This document shows positions 15,757-23,993 of a stretch of 53,421 nucleotides of DNA, piece after piece. The notes beneath the pieces were generated by a model. The model was given only the letters and a program-made list of their open reading frames with translations, was not told the DNA's origin and ran no database searches. How positions within the stretch are numbered: position 1 is the stretch's first letter; each line of letters begins with the position of its first letter. A program made the translations under genes and the position numbers. Where the stretch lies: assembly GCA_934591745.1 (NCBI GenBank), contig CAKTPQ010000010.1, positions 1 to 53,421 of the forward strand, read 5' to 3'. Source of the DNA: an uncultured Oscillospiraceae bacterium (GTDB lineage Bacteria > Bacillota > Clostridia > Oscillospirales > Oscillospiraceae).

Positions 15757-17067
15757 ATGGAACGAATCGAAACTGCAGGCCGGCGTGTTGCCCCCAGGCA
15801 CCACCGCCCCAGGCTGACCCCCGTTTCCGTGTGCCAGGCCATCCACGACGCCCCTTACCGTTTTGCGCGCCTTGTGCGCCGCGGCGTCCACGCCGTGGGC
15901 TACTGGGTGGCATGGACCTGGGACGCGGTGGTCACCGATCAAAAACAAATGTATCACGACTTTCTCCGCTCCCGCTTTGTCCGGGGCTGCCGCGCCGTTT
16001 CGCACGCGCTGGCGCTGGTGGGCTTTGCCGCGGCGCTGCGGGACAACTGGCTGGTGCGCTTCACGGCCATGACCGCCCTGACGGCGGCCATCTTCGTAGG
16101 CGTCTCCCTGACCCCCGCCGCTCCCACGCTGGACGCCATCTGCGTCCTGGTCACCGGCACCGGCCCCCAGGTGGTGTCCCAGGACACGGCGGAGCTGGAC
16201 CGCAGCTATCTCTCCCTGCGCCGCAGTCTGGGCGGCAGCCACACCATGCAGTATATCCTCCAGCCCGGCCGCACCGTCACCGTCCAACACAACGGCCGCA
16301 CCATCACCGCCGTCTCTCAGGGCGAGCGCCTGCCGGTCTTTCTGGACCGCTGCGGCATCCGGCTGGGCAGCGACGAGATGGTGGAGCTGGACCTCACCGG
16401 TGAAGAGCTGACCCTCCGCATCAGCAGCTCCCTGACCTACCAGCATTTCGTGACGGTGGAGACGGACTACGCTGTGGAGCGCACCCCCGACCCCCTGATG
16501 GACAAGGGTACGGAGGTCGTTATCCGCAAGGGTGTCTCCGGCCATATCATCGAGACGTATGAGGACACGATGGTGCGGGGCGAGGTGGTGTCCACCCGTT
16601 ATGTGGGCGCCAGCCACGACACCTCCCACGCCGAGCTGGTACGCTACGGCACACGGGTCTATGAGGTGGCGCGGGACGACACCATCGAAAAGGTGGTTCC
16701 CAACAGCAGCGGTGAGGGCGGCATCCTCTACTTCAGATCCGGCGACACTATGACGTACTCCAAGGTCATGGCCTGCAGCTCCACCGCCTATTACAGCGGC
16801 GGGGACGGCGGCGCCGCCTGGACCACGGCCGTGGGTGCCAGCGTGGGCATCGGCACCATCGCCGTGGACCCCAAGGTCATCCCCTATTATACCAAAATGT
16901 TCATCCAGACCTCCAACGGCAGCCGTGTCTACGGCATGGGCACCGCGCTGGACTGCGGCGGTGCCATCAAGGGCAATATCGTGGACCTGTGGTTCCCCAC
17001 CTACGGGGATTGCCGCAGCTGGGGCCGGCGCAACGTGACCGTGTATATTCTGGATAAAAAGGCGTAA
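15757..17067 (+). CDS. G5- and 3D-domain cell-wall protein, Rpf/YabE-like
   Basis: The 436-residue protein has a cytosolic N-terminus of about 95 residues, one membrane segment near residues 97-120 and a large outside part. A DUF348-like segment (GRTVTVQHNGRTITAVSQGE) comes first, then a G5 domain (residues about 235-290, with KGTEVVIRKGVSGHIIETYE). A C-terminal 3D domain carries the aspartates in IAVDPKVIPYYT, TALDCGGAIKGNIVDLW. Such proteins act as peptidoglycan lytic enzymes. The long arginine- and histidine-rich N-terminus before the membrane segment is longer than in YabE. A strong promoter and short structured leader precede it, and a terminator follows. Confidence 0.88.
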   Translation: MERIETAGRRVAPRHHRPRLTPVSVCQAIHDAPYRFARLVRRGVHAVGYWVAWTWDAVVTDQKQMYHDFLRSRFVRGCRAVSHALALVGFAAALRDNWLVRFTAMTALTAAIFVGVSLTPAAPTLDAICVLVTGTGPQVVSQDTAELDRSYLSLRRSLGGSHTMQYILQPGRTVTVQHNGRTITAVSQGERLPVFLDRCGIRLGSDEMVELDLTGEELTLRISSSLTYQHFVTVETDYAVERTPDPLMDKGTEVVIRKGVSGHIIETYEDTMVRGEVVSTRYVGASHDTSHAELVRYGTRVYEVARDDTIEKVVPNSSGEGGILYFRSGDTMTYSKVMACSSTAYYSGGDGGAAWTTAVGASVGIGTIAVDPKVIPYYTKMFIQTSNGSRVYGMGTALDCGGAIKGNIVDLWFPTYGDCRSWGRRNVTVYILDKKA

Positions 17068-17088
17068 CAGGCCGCCTCATCGCGTAAA

Positions 17089-17115
17089 AGGGGACGTCCT
17101 CCGCGGACGTCCCCT
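17089..17115. terminator. Bidirectional terminator
   Basis: AGGGGACGTCC pairs with GGACGTCCCCT between convergent genes; the T tract is short (CTCTT). Confidence 0.75.
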
Positions 17116-17118
17116 CTC

Positions 17119-18078
17119 TTATGCCTCGATGACCGCATTCTCCCGCAGCGGGCAGTCCCGCAGCAGCCGCTGCGCCGCCGGAAGGTACTCCGCCACGGTC
17201 TTTGCCTTGCGGATGGCCTTCAGCTCCCGCTCCGTCCCCTCGAAGCTGCCGCCCAGCCAGTTCCACAGCTCCCGCATCCGGTGCAGCACCGGCGTGTCGC
17301 CGGACAGCCGCTGCCGGTAGTCCGCCAGCAGCCGGTCGTGGAACGCCGTCAGCTCCTGCCGGGAGGCGGCCTCACCTCCCTGCAGACGCCGCCCCAGCGC
17401 CGGATCGGCTATCAGTCCCCTGCCTACCATCACCGCCCGCACCTGCGGGTACTGGCGGCAGAACGCGGCCACATCCGCCGCCGTGAACAGGTCGCCGTTG
17501 TACACCGGCACCTCCTGTCGCCGTGCCAGCGCCGCGTCGAAGGCGTCCCGGTGTACCGCGCCCCGATAGAATTCCTTCTGCAAGCGCGGGTGGACGATCA
17601 GCTCTGATATCGGGTACCTCTCATAGATGTCCAGCAGCCGCTGCCACTCCGCCGGGTCGTTCTTCCCGATGCGGGTCTTGACAGATACCCGCATGTCCGG
17701 CAGCGCCGAGAATATCTCATCCAGACACCGCTCCAGTTCCTCCGGATAGGCCAGCAGCCCCGCGCCCTTGTGCTTGGCGGTGACAGTTCCGGAGGGACAC
17801 CCCAGATTGAAGTTCACCTCCCGGTGCCCCATGGCGTACAACTCCCGTGCCGCCCATATGAAATATTCTCCCCGGTTGGTCAGCAGCTGCGGCACCGTGT
17901 CCCGCTCTCCCTGCGTCACCTCGTCCAGCTCCTTCCGCTGGAACGTCAGGTTCCCATTGGGGGACAGGAACGGCGTGAAATACTTGTCCACCCCGCCGAA
18001 GCTCTCCCGCTGTGCCCTGCGCCAGATGCAGGTGGTCAGCCCCTCCATGGGTGCGGCGTATAATTTTATGTCAACCAT
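17119..18078 (-). CDS. tRNA-dihydrouridine synthase family protein
   Basis: A 319-residue FMN-dependent barrel enzyme that reduces uridines in tRNA. The start LYAAPMEGLT is the family N-terminus. FNLGCPSGTVTAKHKGAGLL carries the catalytic cysteine. VSVKTRIG, ELIVHPRLQKEFYRG and AVMVGRGLIADPAL follow in the expected order. It overlaps the upstream GIY-YIG gene by 8 bp, so the two form an operon. The exact subfamily and target positions are not clear; it resembles the clostridial Dus group. Confidence 0.92.
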   Translation of the reverse strand: MVDIKLYAAPMEGLTTCIWRRAQRESFGGVDKYFTPFLSPNGNLTFQRKELDEVTQGERDTVPQLLTNRGEYFIWAARELYAMGHREVNFNLGCPSGTVTAKHKGAGLLAYPEELERCLDEIFSALPDMRVSVKTRIGKNDPAEWQRLLDIYERYPISELIVHPRLQKEFYRGAVHRDAFDAALARRQEVPVYNGDLFTAADVAAFCRQYPQVRAVMVGRGLIADPALGRRLQGGEAASRQELTAFHDRLLADYRQRLSGDTPVLHRMRELWNWLGGSFEGTERELKAIRKAKTVAEYLPAAQRLLRDCPLRENAVIEA

Positions 18079-18412
18079 TGTATCCCTCCTCCAGCAGCCG
18101 CTCCAGCGTCATGCCCCGCACCGGCGCATAGTCGCATCCCGCCAGCACCGGGAGCACCTCCCCCACCCGTTCCGGCGCGGCCAGCAGTGCCAGCTTCCGC
18201 GTCCGGGTCAGGGTCTTGAAGGCGTATTCCAGTCGGGCCGCTGCCGTTCTGCCGCCGCAGCGCCACAATCCCGCCAGCGCCGCCGGCGGATGAGCGCGGG
18301 TATACTTGGCGCCCTTTCCCCCGGTGTGCAGCGCCATGCGGCGGCGCAGGTCGTTGGTCATCCCTGTATACAGGCTGCCGTCCCGGCACACCAGCACATA
18401 GACGTAATACAA
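18071..18412 (-). CDS. GIY-YIG domain protein (YhbQ/YazA-like)
   Basis: A 113-residue stand-alone GIY-YIG fold: YYVYVLVCRDGSLYTGMTND contains the two tyrosine-centred strands, and LRRRMALHTGG and AKYTRAHPPA follow as in the UPF0213 group. These small proteins are putative nucleases with poorly known substrates. TTG 18412 was chosen because a purine-rich GAAAGGGGG lies upstream and the domain starts exactly there. It is the first gene of a two-gene operon with the Dus gene. Confidence 0.82.
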   Translation of the reverse strand: MYYVYVLVCRDGSLYTGMTNDLRRRMALHTGGKGAKYTRAHPPAALAGLWRCGGRTAAARLEYAFKTLTRTRKLALLAAPERVGEVLPVLAGCDYAPVRGMTLERLLEEGYNG

Positions 18413-18436
18413 CGGCGCCGCCCCCTTTCTTCCCCC

Positions 18437-18465
18437 ATCATACCCGATATTTCTTGCATTGGCAA
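18437..18465 (-). promoter_or_regulatory. Promoter of the GIY-YIG/Dus operon
   Basis: On the minus strand, TTGCCA (18465-18460), a 17-bp spacer and TATGAT (18442-18437). Confidence 0.65.
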
Positions 18466-18482
18466 CCTCCGTATGATAAGAT
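18454..18482 (+). promoter_or_regulatory. Promoter of the 248-residue orphan gene
   Basis: TTGCAT (18454-18459), a 17-bp spacer and TAAGAT (18477-18482). The -35 abuts the opposite-strand -35. A start near 18489 would put a long hairpin at the very 5' end of the mRNA. Confidence 0.6.
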
Positions 18483-18489
18483 ATGGTGT

Positions 18490-18539
18490 TACCATCGGTT
18501 AACAGGGGCAAACACGCCTGCCCTTGTCAACCGATGGTA
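18490..18539 (+). promoter_or_regulatory. Long hairpin at the predicted mRNA 5' end
   Basis: Twenty-base arms 18490-18509 and 18520-18539 pair with one A-C mismatch and one G-U, with a 10-nt loop. The ribosome site GCGAGGG follows a few bases later. Confidence 0.65.
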
Positions 18540-18555
18540 GAAAGCGAGGGATATT

Positions 18556-19302
18556 GTGACCCTTTTTGACTACTATCTGCAATACATGACCGAGGTGTGG
18601 GAGGGCAAACGCCCCGCCCCGGAGGGCATCACCCTGCCGGACAGCGGCGATGAGAACGCCCGCATCCAGGCGCTGGGCCAGCAGCTGCAGGCCATGGGCA
18701 TGGCCGATTTCGTCCGGGCCTGCGCCGCCCAGGACGGCACCGTCCTGCCGGAGGAGCTGTTCACCGCCGAGAACAGCGATCTGGGCGGTCTTCAGTTTTT
18801 CCTGCAGGGCGCGGAGACGCCGGAAGCCGCGCCGGAGCGGCCCGCAACTCCCGATCCCGATGCCAACAAGCACGCCTTTGAGGTGTTTCTGGACTGCATC
18901 GCCATGGATGACGGACTGGTACAGTATCTCATCGACGTCCTCAAGCGCATGGACCGCAAGGAGTTCTTCAAGCTCAGCCAGATCACCACCAAGCTGGATC
19001 TGGATCCGGAAGAATTCCTCTACTGGCTGGGCCGCCGGGAGCTGTACGCCGGTGAGGAGGAGCAGGCCTGCGCCGCCATGATGGATCACGCCCTGCTGCG
19101 TCTGGCGGAGGAGGGACGGCTGGACGTGGTGGCCGCCCTGCTCAGCGGCGACCAGAAGACCTTCGAAGCCCTGCGCTGCGAGGCACCGGAGCTTGTCCAC
19201 GCCCCGGTGGCCACCTATGACTGGTACGCCCGGAACTATCTGGACCGGGACTACCCCATCCGTCTCATCATGCGCCTGAACGGCGTCAAATTTCCCCAAT
19301 GA
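18556..19302 (+). CDS. Conserved-looking hypothetical protein, 248 residues
   Basis: I do not recognise the family. The protein is soluble, acidic and mostly helical by eye. It has an N-terminal part (residues 1-75), a variable Pro/Ala linker (ETPEAAPERPATPDPDA near 88-104) and a helical C-terminal part rich in Leu and Glu. No signal peptide, membrane segment or enzyme motif is seen. The GTG start is preceded by GCGAGGG at short spacing. Only 10 bp separate it from the PLP enzyme downstream, so the two are probably co-transcribed from 18454-18482, behind the 5' hairpin. Confidence 0.75.
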   Translation: MTLFDYYLQYMTEVWEGKRPAPEGITLPDSGDENARIQALGQQLQAMGMADFVRACAAQDGTVLPEELFTAENSDLGGLQFFLQGAETPEAAPERPATPDPDANKHAFEVFLDCIAMDDGLVQYLIDVLKRMDRKEFFKLSQITTKLDLDPEEFLYWLGRRELYAGEEEQACAAMMDHALLRLAEEGRLDVVAALLSGDQKTFEALRCEAPELVHAPVATYDWYARNYLDRDYPIRLIMRLNGVKFPQ

Positions 19303-19312
19303 GGTACACCGT

Positions 19313-20587
19313 ATGAACGAACAGTACAAAGCTCTCGGCGTCAGCGACGCCGTGCTCACCTTCGGCGAGAAGGTCCTCGCCGGTCTGACGGAGCGTTTCT
19401 CCCAGATCGACACCATTTCCGAGGCCAACCAGCTGAAGGTCATCGCTGCCATGCAGAAGAACCGGCTGGCCGCCAACCACTTCAACCTCTCCTCCGGCTA
19501 CGGCTACGACGACGAGGGCCGCGACAATCTGGAGCGGGTCTACGCCGACTGCTTCGGCACCGAGGCGGCGCTGGTGCGTCCCCAGATCACCTGCGGCACC
19601 CACGCGCTGGCACTGGCGCTGGGTGCCAACCTGCTGCCCGGCGATGAGCTGCTCAGTCCCGTGGGCGGCCCCTACGACACGCTGGAGGAGGTCATCGGCA
19701 TCCGCCCCTCCGCCGGCTCCCTCCGGGAGTACGGCGTCTCCTACCGGCAGGTGGATCTGCTGCCCGGCGGTGTCTTTGACTACGACGGTATCCGCGCCGC
19801 CATCAACGAGAAGACCAAGCTGGTCACCATCCAGCGCTCCAAGGGCTACGCCACCCGCCCCAGCTTCTCCGTGGAGCAGATCGGCCAGCTCATCGCCTTC
19901 TGCAAGCAGTGCAAGCCGGACGTGATCTGCATGGTGGACAACTGCTACGGCGAGTTCACCGAGCTGCGGGAGCCGTCCAACGTAGGCGCGGACATGATCG
20001 TGGGCAGCCTCATCAAGAACCCCGGCGGCGGTCTGGCCCCCACCGGCGGCTACGTCTGCGGCCGGGCCGACCTCATCGACCGCTGCGCCCGCCGTCTGTC
20101 CGCCCCCGGCCTGGGCCGGGAGGTCGGCGCCAATCTGGGCCTGCTGACCCAGCTGTATCAGGGCTTTTTCCTCTCCCCCACCGTGACGGCCTCCGCCGTG
20201 AAGGGTGCGGTATTCGCCGCCGCCTGCTATGAAAAGCTGGGCTTCCGCGTGGTACCCGCCGCCGACGAGACCCGCCACGACATCATTCAGGCCGTGGAGC
20301 TGGGCAGCCGGGAGGGTATGGTGGCCTTCTGCAAGGGCATTCAGGCCGCCGCACCGGTGGACAGCTACGTGACGCCGGAGCCGTGGGCCATGCCCGGCTA
20401 CGACAGTGAGGTCATCATGGCCGCCGGTGCCTTCGTGCAGGGCAGCTCCATCGAGCTTTCCGCCGACGGCCCCATCCGCCCGCCCTACGCCGTGTACTTC
20501 CAGGGCGGCCTGACGTGGTATCACGCCAAGCTGGGCATCCTGATGAGCCTGCAGAAGATGCTGGAGGCCGGTCTCATCTCACTCTAA
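19313..20587 (+). CDS. Methionine gamma-lyase/aluminium-resistance family PLP enzyme
   Basis: A 424-residue fold-type I PLP enzyme. The PLP-lysine region reads GSLIKNPGGGLAPTGGYVCG. Other family marks are NHFNLSSGYGYDDEGRD, RPQITCGTHALALALGANL and the aspartate in VDNCYGEFTE. The family is annotated from similarity to aluminium-resistance proteins and methionine gamma-lyase; a lyase acting on a sulfur amino acid in the cytosol is likely but unproven. Predicted operon partner of the preceding orphan gene. Confidence 0.9.
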   Translation: MNEQYKALGVSDAVLTFGEKVLAGLTERFSQIDTISEANQLKVIAAMQKNRLAANHFNLSSGYGYDDEGRDNLERVYADCFGTEAALVRPQITCGTHALALALGANLLPGDELLSPVGGPYDTLEEVIGIRPSAGSLREYGVSYRQVDLLPGGVFDYDGIRAAINEKTKLVTIQRSKGYATRPSFSVEQIGQLIAFCKQCKPDVICMVDNCYGEFTELREPSNVGADMIVGSLIKNPGGGLAPTGGYVCGRADLIDRCARRLSAPGLGREVGANLGLLTQLYQGFFLSPTVTASAVKGAVFAAACYEKLGFRVVPAADETRHDIIQAVELGSREGMVAFCKGIQAAAPVDSYVTPEPWAMPGYDSEVIMAAGAFVQGSSIELSADGPIRPPYAVYFQGGLTWYHAKLGILMSLQKMLEAGLISL

Positions 20588-20688
20588 TTATGTAAACTTG
20601 CAGAGGTATCTATGCTTCTCCCTAACCACCCTTTTCGACGGCGTCCGCCACCCGCTGTATTCTCCCGAAATATAAATCTTATGTAAAC
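20588..20688. repeat. Ten-base direct repeat bounding an intergenic segment
   Basis: TTATGTAAAC occurs at 20588-20597 and 20679-20688, flanking an 81-bp AT-richer stretch between two genes. A third copy lies at 50871-50880. Confidence 0.5.
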
Positions 20689-20704
20689 CAAAAAGGAGAA
20701 TATT

Positions 20705-21613
20705 ATGTGGTTTTGGTTTTCCCTCATCGCTCTGATCTGCTGGAGCGGCTCCGACCTGTTCAGCAAGATCGGCTGTCAGGACGCGGACGATAAGTACAGC
20801 CATCTCAAGATGGTCATGGCCGTGGGCCTTGTGATGGGCCTCCACGCAGCCTACGAAATTTTCATCAACGGCACGGAGATCAACGGCAGCATCATCCTCA
20901 CCTACCTGCCGGTGTCCCTGCTGTACATCAGCTCCATGACCATCGGCTACATCGGCCTCAGGTACATCGAGCTGTCCATCTCCTCCCCCATCTGCAACTC
21001 CTCCGGCGCGCTGGTGGCGGTGCTGGCGCTGGCCACCGGCGGTCTGGGCGATCTGGTACCCGCCCAGCTGGTCGCCACGGCGCTGGTCTGCGTGGGCGTC
21101 ATCGGTCTTGGCATCGTGGAGGCCCGGGAGGACGACGACCTCCGGGCCGCCCGGCAGGAGGCCAGCAACCATCGCTACGCCAAGTCCGTGCTGGCCCTGG
21201 CGCTGCCGGTGATCTACTGCCTGCTGGACGCGCTGGGCACCTTTGCCGACAGCCGCGTGCTGGAGACGCTGGATGAGGACAGCGCCAACTGCGCCTATGA
21301 GCTGACGTTCCTGCTGGCCGCCATCGTGTGCTTCGTCTATGTGGTGCTCATCAAAAAGAGCAAGCTCATCCCCAAGCGGGAGGGTCCCAAGTACATCGGC
21401 GCCGTCTGCGAAACAGCGGGCCAGTTCGCCTATATCTACGCGCTGGCGGATACGGCCCATGTGGCGCTGGCCGCACCCATCATCTCCGCCTACTGCGTGG
21501 CCTCCGTGCTGTGGAGCCGCCTGTTCCTCAAGGAGAAGCTGAGCTGGAAGCACTACGCCATGATCGCGCTGGTGGTGGCCGGCATCATCATCCTCGGCCT
21601 GTACGATGCATAA
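20705..21613 (+). CDS. DMT-superfamily (EamA-like) transporter
   Basis: A 302-residue membrane protein with about ten hydrophobic helices arranged as two five-helix repeats. It opens MWFWFSLIALICWSGSDLFS. Repeat-end motifs include YIELSISSPICNSSGALVAV and the C-terminal ALAAPIISAYCVASVLWSRL. Members export or import amino acids, nucleosides or other metabolites; the substrate cannot be named. AAAGGAG lies before ATG 20705. It may share transcription with the upstream PLP enzyme (117-bp gap with no terminator). Confidence 0.85.
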   Translation: MWFWFSLIALICWSGSDLFSKIGCQDADDKYSHLKMVMAVGLVMGLHAAYEIFINGTEINGSIILTYLPVSLLYISSMTIGYIGLRYIELSISSPICNSSGALVAVLALATGGLGDLVPAQLVATALVCVGVIGLGIVEAREDDDLRAARQEASNHRYAKSVLALALPVIYCLLDALGTFADSRVLETLDEDSANCAYELTFLLAAIVCFVYVVLIKKSKLIPKREGPKYIGAVCETAGQFAYIYALADTAHVALAAPIISAYCVASVLWSRLFLKEKLSWKHYAMIALVVAGIIILGLYDA

Positions 21614-21664
21614 AGGCAAAAAATATTCCCCGACAGGTGTCGGGGAATATTTTTTGCCTTTTTT
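21612..21664. terminator. Bidirectional terminator
   Basis: A 24-bp stem (21612-21635 with 21638-21661) runs into TTTTTT and separates convergent genes. Confidence 0.9.
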
Positions 21665-22640
21665 ACCGGCCGGTCATGACGGTCATGACCTCCAGCTCCT
21701 CCGGGTTCAGGGTCTTCTTCATGGCAAGGCCCTCGTCGATGTCCACGTTGACGATCTGCTCGCCGCTGGCACAGACGATGCGGTTGGTCTGGCCCTCCGC
21801 CAGCAGCTGCACCGCCTCGTAGCCCATGCGGGTGGCCATGACCCGGTCCTTGGCGCTGGCGTTGCCGCCCCGCTGGATGTGTCCCAGAATGGTGACGCGG
21901 GGATCAAGCCCCAGCTTCTCCCGGATCTCCTCGCCCACGGCGATGCCGCTGGCCGCGCCCTCGGCCACCACGATCATAAAGTTGGTCTTGCCGCTGAGCC
22001 GCGCCCGGCGTATCTTCTCAGCCACATGCAGGTCGAAGTCGTACTCCCGCTCCGGCACCAGCACCGCCGTAGCGCCCACGGCCACGCCCACATACAGCGC
22101 CAGATATCCGGCCCGGTGGCCCATGACCTCCACCACGGAGCAGCGCTCGTGGGACTGCATGGTGTCCCGCAGCCGGTCGATGCACTCCACCGCCGTGTTG
22201 GCGGCGGTATCAAAGCCGATGGTGTAGTCGGTGCATACGATGTCGTTGTCGATGGTGCCGGGGATACCCACCACGGAGATGCCGAACTTGGACAGGTCCT
22301 GTGCGCCCCGGAACGTACCGTCGCCGCCGATGGCCACCAGGCCGTCCAGCCCCAGCAGCTTGCAGGTGTTGGCCGCCTTCTGCTGGCCCTCCTTGGTGCG
22401 GAACTCGTCGCACCGGGCGCTGTACAGAATGGTGCCGCCCCGGTTGATGATGCGGCTGACGCTGGAGTTGTTCATCTCCATAAAGTCCCCGGCGATCAGG
22501 CCGGCATAGCCCCGGCGGATGCCCACGCACTCGATGCCCCGGGCCAGAGAGCTGCGCACCACCGCACGGATGCAGGCGTTCATGCCCGGCGCGTCGCCGC
22601 CGCTGGTCAGTACGCCGATACGCTTGACTGCATTGTTCAT
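21663..22640 (-). CDS. pfkA: 6-Phosphofructokinase
   Basis: A 325-residue glycolytic kinase (fructose 6-phosphate to fructose 1,6-bisphosphate). VLTSGGDAPGMNACIRA, VAIGGDGTFRGA, GIPGTIDNDI and VVEVMGHRAGYLALY are all present. The glycine in GGDGTF is the ATP-type residue, as opposed to the GGDD of pyrophosphate enzymes. ATG 22640 was chosen because the family sequence starts at NNAVKRIGVL and AGAGG lies upstream. It has a consensus promoter and no companion pyk gene nearby. Confidence 0.96.
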   Translation of the reverse strand: MNNAVKRIGVLTSGGDAPGMNACIRAVVRSSLARGIECVGIRRGYAGLIAGDFMEMNNSSVSRIINRGGTILYSARCDEFRTKEGQQKAANTCKLLGLDGLVAIGGDGTFRGAQDLSKFGISVVGIPGTIDNDIVCTDYTIGFDTAANTAVECIDRLRDTMQSHERCSVVEVMGHRAGYLALYVGVAVGATAVLVPEREYDFDLHVAEKIRRARLSGKTNFMIVVAEGAASGIAVGEEIREKLGLDPRVTILGHIQRGGNASAKDRVMATRMGYEAVQLLAEGQTNRIVCASGEQIVNVDIDEGLAMKKTLNPEELEVMTVMTGR

Positions 22641-22710
22641 AAGTCCTCTACCTCTTTCCTGTCTGGCGGCGCGTCCCGCAGGCCTGCGCCCCATCGTTTC
22701 CTCGCTCCAT

Positions 22711-22739
22711 ATTGTACCATACGTTCGGTCTGTTTGCAA
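22711..22739 (-). promoter_or_regulatory. Promoter of pfkA
   Basis: On the minus strand, TTGCAA (22739-22734), a 17-bp spacer ending TATGG, and TACAAT (22716-22711). The leader is about 65 nt. Confidence 0.78.
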
Positions 22740-22759
22740 CAAGCATTTGCGAAAACTTC

Positions 22760-22789
22760 TTGGACAAACCCTCATTTTTGTGGTATGCT
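22760..22789 (+). promoter_or_regulatory. Promoter of the 87-residue orphan gene
   Basis: TTGGAC (22760-22765), an 18-bp spacer and an extended -10 TGGTATGCT (TATGCT at 22784-22789). Confidence 0.55.
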
Positions 22790-22865
22790 GTGGATGGGAG
22801 CCGCCGCCCGGCCTGCCTGCCGCCGTGTCCGCTCCCGCTTATCTTTCCGGAAAGGATGAGTCTCC

Positions 22866-23129
22866 ATGCACCCTCAGTTCGCCGAATTTACGCCCCGCTG
22901 GTTCAAGCGGGCCTTTGTCTACACCGGCTCCATCGGTGAGTTCCGCTACCGCTTTAAGACCGACAAGGATGCCGGTCTGCTCCACGCCGCTGTCTATTCC
23001 CAGCTGTGCTACGAGTTAGCCCGGGACATTGAGGAGCAGGACTTCTCCTGGGACGACGACGGCGTCCGGCAGCTGCAGGGCTGGCTCCAGAGCCGCTACG
23101 AGGCCTATTGCGCCGCCCACAGCGCCTGA
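22866..23129 (+). CDS. Small hypothetical protein, 87 residues
   Basis: Not recognised. The product is aromatic-rich at its N-terminus (FTPRWFKRAFVYTGSIGEFRYRF split over two segments) and acidic in the middle. No membrane segment, signal or cysteine motif is seen. AAAGGA lies about 10 nt before the ATG. A dedicated promoter, a downstream perfect terminator and codon use like its neighbours support a real gene. Confidence 0.7.
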   Translation: MHPQFAEFTPRWFKRAFVYTGSIGEFRYRFKTDKDAGLLHAAVYSQLCYELARDIEEQDFSWDDDGVRQLQGWLQSRYEAYCAAHSA

Positions 23130-23140
23130 CCCATACAGCG

Positions 23141-23175
23141 AACCGGACGCAGACCGCGGTCTGCGTCCGGTTTTT
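23141..23175. terminator. Bidirectional terminator
   Basis: The perfect 15-bp stem AACCGGACGCAGACC and its complement end in TTTTT, between convergent genes. Confidence 0.88.
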
Positions 23176-23180
23176 GTATT

Positions 23181-23876
23181 TTACTGAGCCAGCGTGCCGT
23201 CGATGTTGACCACCTGCACCGTCAGGGGAATGTCCTTCCCGCAGGCGGCCAGCGCCGTTTTCACCGCGTGCTCCAGCCCGCCGCAGCAGGGCACCTCCAT
23301 CCGCAGCAGCGTCACGGAGCGGATGTCGTTCTCCCGGAGGATGGCGGTGAGCTTCTCGCTGTAATCCACCATATCCAGCTTGGGGCAGCCGATGAGCAGC
23401 GTCCGCCCCGCCAGGAACCGGCGGTGGAAGTCACCGTAGGTATAGGCGGTGCAGTCGGCGGCGATCAGCAGGTCGCGGCCCGCGAAGGCGGGGCCGTTCA
23501 CCGGCGCCAGCTTGATCTGCACCGGCCAGTTGGTAAGCTGACCGGCCACGGCCTCCCCCGCTGCCGCCGGGGCTTTGGCGGCCATCTGGCGGATGCGGCT
23601 GCCGGGACAGCCGGTGTGCGCGGCGCCTGCCGCGGCCCTGGCGGCCTGCGACGCCTTCACAGCCGCCTCATCGTAGGCCGGGGCCTCCCGCTCCTCAAAG
23701 GTGATGGCGCCGGTGGGACAGGACGGCAGACAGTCGCCCAGCCCGTCGCAGTAATGCTCCCGCATCAGCTTCGCCTTGCCGTTCACCAGGTCGATAGCGC
23801 CCTCGTGGCAGGCGTGGACACACCGGCCGCAGCCATTACATTTTTCCTCGTCGATATGAATGATCTTTCGGATCAT
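23181..23876 (-). CDS. Ferredoxin-domain iron-sulfur protein
   Basis: A 231-residue cytosolic protein. The N-terminal cluster motif CNGCGRCVHACHEGAI is complete, but the second, CDGLGDCLPSCPTGAI, lacks the second cysteine (Leu instead), so its cluster may be incomplete or of another type. An Ala-rich linker of about 40 residues leads to a C-terminal domain with IAADCTAYTYGDFH, LIGCPKLD and MEVPCCGGLEHAV, whose cysteines may bind another cluster or metal. AGGAGGG precedes ATG 23876. It lies downstream of trkH but a long palindrome separates them. Probably an electron carrier; no reaction is known to me. Confidence 0.85.
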   Translation of the reverse strand: MIRKIIHIDEEKCNGCGRCVHACHEGAIDLVNGKAKLMREHYCDGLGDCLPSCPTGAITFEEREAPAYDEAAVKASQAARAAAGAAHTGCPGSRIRQMAAKAPAAAGEAVAGQLTNWPVQIKLAPVNGPAFAGRDLLIAADCTAYTYGDFHRRFLAGRTLLIGCPKLDMVDYSEKLTAILRENDIRSVTLLRMEVPCCGGLEHAVKTALAACGKDIPLTVQVVNIDGTLAQ

Positions 23877-23993
23877 GTGATCCCTCCTGTTCTGATTGAC
23901 AGCGTCAGTATACCGCTGTTCGCCGCCGCTTGCGTGTTGCATTTGCGACAAGTACCGCCGGGAGTTTCTGGGAGTATCTGTGTCCGAAAAAGT

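Noticed and set aside
21663..22640. Pyrophosphate-dependent phosphofructokinase
   Set aside because: The GGDGTF motif has Gly at the position where pyrophosphate enzymes carry Asp.
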